Source: Corynebacterium sp. CNJ-954 (lineage in GTDB: Bacteria; Actinomycetota; Actinomycetes; Mycobacteriales; Mycobacteriaceae). From it: DNA of 64,000 bases. A program made the position numbers and the translations under genes. Shown piece after piece: positions 62,719-64,000 of this stretch. The stretch covers positions 124,001-188,000 of the forward strand of contig NZ_MKKI01000033.1 of the NCBI RefSeq assembly GCF_001942345.1, given 5' to 3'. Position 1 is the stretch's first letter. The number at the start of each line of letters is the position of its first letter. The notes below the pieces were generated by a model. That model ran no database searches. It had not been told where the DNA came from and was given only the letters and a program-made list of their open reading frames with translations.

Positions 62719-63645
62719 TCACGACAGGTCATAGTCGACGACCACGGGGGAGTGGTCGGAAAGGCGCACGCCATGGTGGTCCCGGTCGACCGTGGTATCC
62801 ACCGCCGTACGTGCCAGACGGGGAGTGGCGAGGTGGTAGTCCAGCCGCCACCCCGAGTCATTCGCGAAGGACTGTCCGAGCCACGACCACCACGAGTACG
62901 GGCCGTCCTCGTCAGGACGCACGTGCCGGACGACGTCGACCAGTGTCCGGGTGGACAACTGGGCACCGAACCACTCGCGTTCCTCCGGAAGGAAGCCGTC
63001 ATTCTTCTGGTTGCGGCGCCATGCCGCGAGATCCCGGCGGGTGTGGGCGATATTGAAGTCGCCCATCAGGAGGAACTCGCGGCCCGATGCGGCGGCTGCC
63101 CGGCGGGTGCGTGTGAGATAACGCGAGAACCCGGCCATGAAGCTCATCTTTCGGTCGTAGCGTGCTCCCCCGTCGGGGGCGTCGCGCATACGCTCCGGTC
63201 GTTGGAGCTCGGCCGGGAGCCCGCCTTTCGGCAGGTAGAGACTCGCGATGGTGACGGGTTCGTCGGCGAGGTCAACCTCAACGTAGCGGCCCTGGCCGGC
63301 GAATGCCCGGAGTTCCCGGGCAAGCCCCACGTGATCGGGGGCCGGTACCTGCCGGAGATCGTCGGGGCCGGCATCGGGGCCACCGAGCAACGCGGTGCCG
63401 CTCCAGGACCGTACTGCTGCAGGCTGGTACCGGGTGAGGACGGCGACGCCGTTGCGCCCGGGGATGTCACCGGTCTCCAGGGCCACGTGGTAGTTGCCGA
63501 AGGCTCCTTCCGGAAGCTTGTGGGCCTGGGCCCGTACCTCCTGCAGGGCGACGACATCGCAGTCTCGGGTGGCAAGCCAATCGGCGAATCCTCTGCGGTG
63601 CGTGGCACGGATCCCGTTGATGTTGGCAGTTGCGACGCGGAGCAT
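62719..63645 (-). CDS. xth: Exonuclease III-type AP endonuclease
   Basis: 308 residues. LRVATANINGIRATHRRGFADW, the metal Glu in VVALQEVRAQ, the Tyr/Lys segment ASLYLPKG, FLLMGDFNIAHTRRDL (catalytic Asp/Asn), WWSWLGQSFANDSGWRLDYHL and SDHSPVVVDYDL complete the EEP fold. It cuts DNA 5' of abasic sites and trims 3' blocks in base-excision repair. TAGCCT on the minus strand ends 6 nt before ATG 63645, so the mRNA is probably leaderless. Confidence 0.93.
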   Translation of the reverse strand: MLRVATANINGIRATHRRGFADWLATRDCDVVALQEVRAQAHKLPEGAFGNYHVALETGDIPGRNGVAVLTRYQPAAVRSWSGTALLGGPDAGPDDLRQVPAPDHVGLARELRAFAGQGRYVEVDLADEPVTIASLYLPKGGLPAELQRPERMRDAPDGGARYDRKMSFMAGFSRYLTRTRRAAAASGREFLLMGDFNIAHTRRDLAAWRRNQKNDGFLPEEREWFGAQLSTRTLVDVVRHVRPDEDGPYSWWSWLGQSFANDSGWRLDYHLATPRLARTAVDTTVDRDHHGVRLSDHSPVVVDYDLS

Positions 63646-63651
63646 CCCCTG

Positions 63652-63657
63652 AGGCTA
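63652..63657 (-). promoter_or_regulatory. -10 box of a leaderless promoter for exonuclease III
   Basis: TAGCCT on the minus strand, 6 nt before ATG 63645. Confidence 0.4.
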
Positions 63658-63674
63658 CATCTCACCCGGACAGT

Positions 63675-64000
63675 TCAGGTGACCAGGCAGCCGCCTTCGA
63701 CGGGCAGGGTGATGCCGCTGATGTAACTGCTGGCGTCGCTGGCAAGGAACAGCAGGGCCGCGGAGAGTTCATCGTGCTCGCCGAGGCGTTTGAAGAGCGT
63801 GCGGGGGATGACGACGTCCTCGAAGTACTGGGGGTCAATCTGGTCTGTCATCTCGGAATGGAAGTACCCCGGGGCGAGGGTGTTCACCCGGATCCCCTTC
63901 CGGGGCGTCCACTGCTGTGCAAGGTCGCGTGTGAGGCCGATGATCCCCGCCTTGCTGGCCGAGTACGCGGCCTGCGGCATACCCAGCGTGGTGAGGCCGA
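63675..64000 (-). CDS. SDR-family oxidoreductase, C-terminal part (cut by window edge)
   Basis: About 108 residues are visible. The active-site Tyr and Lys are in AAYSASKAGIIGLTRDLAQQW (Y-X3-K), followed by GIRVNTLAPGYFHSEMTD and the C-terminal FLASDASSYISGITLPVEGG. This is the classical short-chain dehydrogenase end, of the 3-oxoacyl-ACP reductase/gluconate-5-dehydrogenase kind. The frame is open to the right edge, so start, cofactor motif and substrate class are outside the window. Confidence 0.9.
   Translation of the reverse strand, partial: GLTTLGMPQAAYSASKAGIIGLTRDLAQQWTPRKGIRVNTLAPGYFHSEMTDQIDPQYFEDVVIPRTLFKRLGEHDELSAALLFLASDASSYISGITLPVEGGCLVT

Overview
The window is high-GC actinobacterial DNA, most likely from a Corynebacterium. 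The evidence is an AftD-type arabinofuranosyltransferase next to a DUF2613 protein (arabinogalactan cell wall), HspR/HAIR control of dnaK, one-polypeptide PutA, an AlaT aminotransferase, a LysI-like permease, and many start codons lying 6-8 nt after a TANNNT -10 box (leaderless transcripts). No species is claimed.

Layout: 1-6.1 kb holds envelope genes (aftD, DUF2613, universal stress protein, GH3 lipoprotein, VanW-family protein) and a 22-residue peptide gene with its own terminator. From 6.8 to 28.7 kb lies an exopolysaccharide/cell-surface glycan locus: three acyltransferase-3 proteins, a YdcF-like protein, a low-molecular-weight tyrosine phosphatase and a glycosyltransferase-pyruvyltransferase fusion on the left; flippase, chain-length/BY-kinase, polymerase, GT4 and priming transferase on the right. 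The two halves are separated at 13.9-22.0 kb by a catabolic island: a GntR regulator with two winged helices, then a five-gene operon (lactonase-like amidohydrolase, 2-hydroxycarboxylate transporter, isopropylmalate-type dehydrogenase, succinate-semialdehyde-type dehydrogenase, cupin-ABM protein) and a decayed IS5-family transposase. A sharp 11-bp-arm palindrome overlaps the -10 box of this operon.

29.0-45.3 kb holds a DHA2 exporter, a DsbA/FrnE-like oxidoreductase, putA with a divergent composite GntR regulator, tRNA-Gly(CCC), dcd, a secreted lipase, a histidine kinase - small secreted Cys-pair peptide - response regulator operon, alaT, an Asn/Gly-tailed membrane protein and an esterase. 45.4-55.1 kb is the heat-shock region: dnaK-grpE, then three opposite-strand genes (a Tat-exported clan GH-A glycosidase between two paralogous proteins), then dnaJ-hspR. 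The right end carries an orphan FitA/VapB-like antitoxin, a LysI-like permease, a proline iminopeptidase-family hydrolase, a YtcJ-like amidohydrolase with an MHS transporter and divergent LysR gene, exonuclease III, and the end of an SDR gene.

At least five apparent single-base deletions break otherwise intact genes: two in aftD, and one each in an acyltransferase, the Wzz/BY-kinase gene and putA. Because they share a sign and a GC-rich context, sequencing or assembly error is a strong alternative to gene decay. All functions are read from sequence patterns without database searches.
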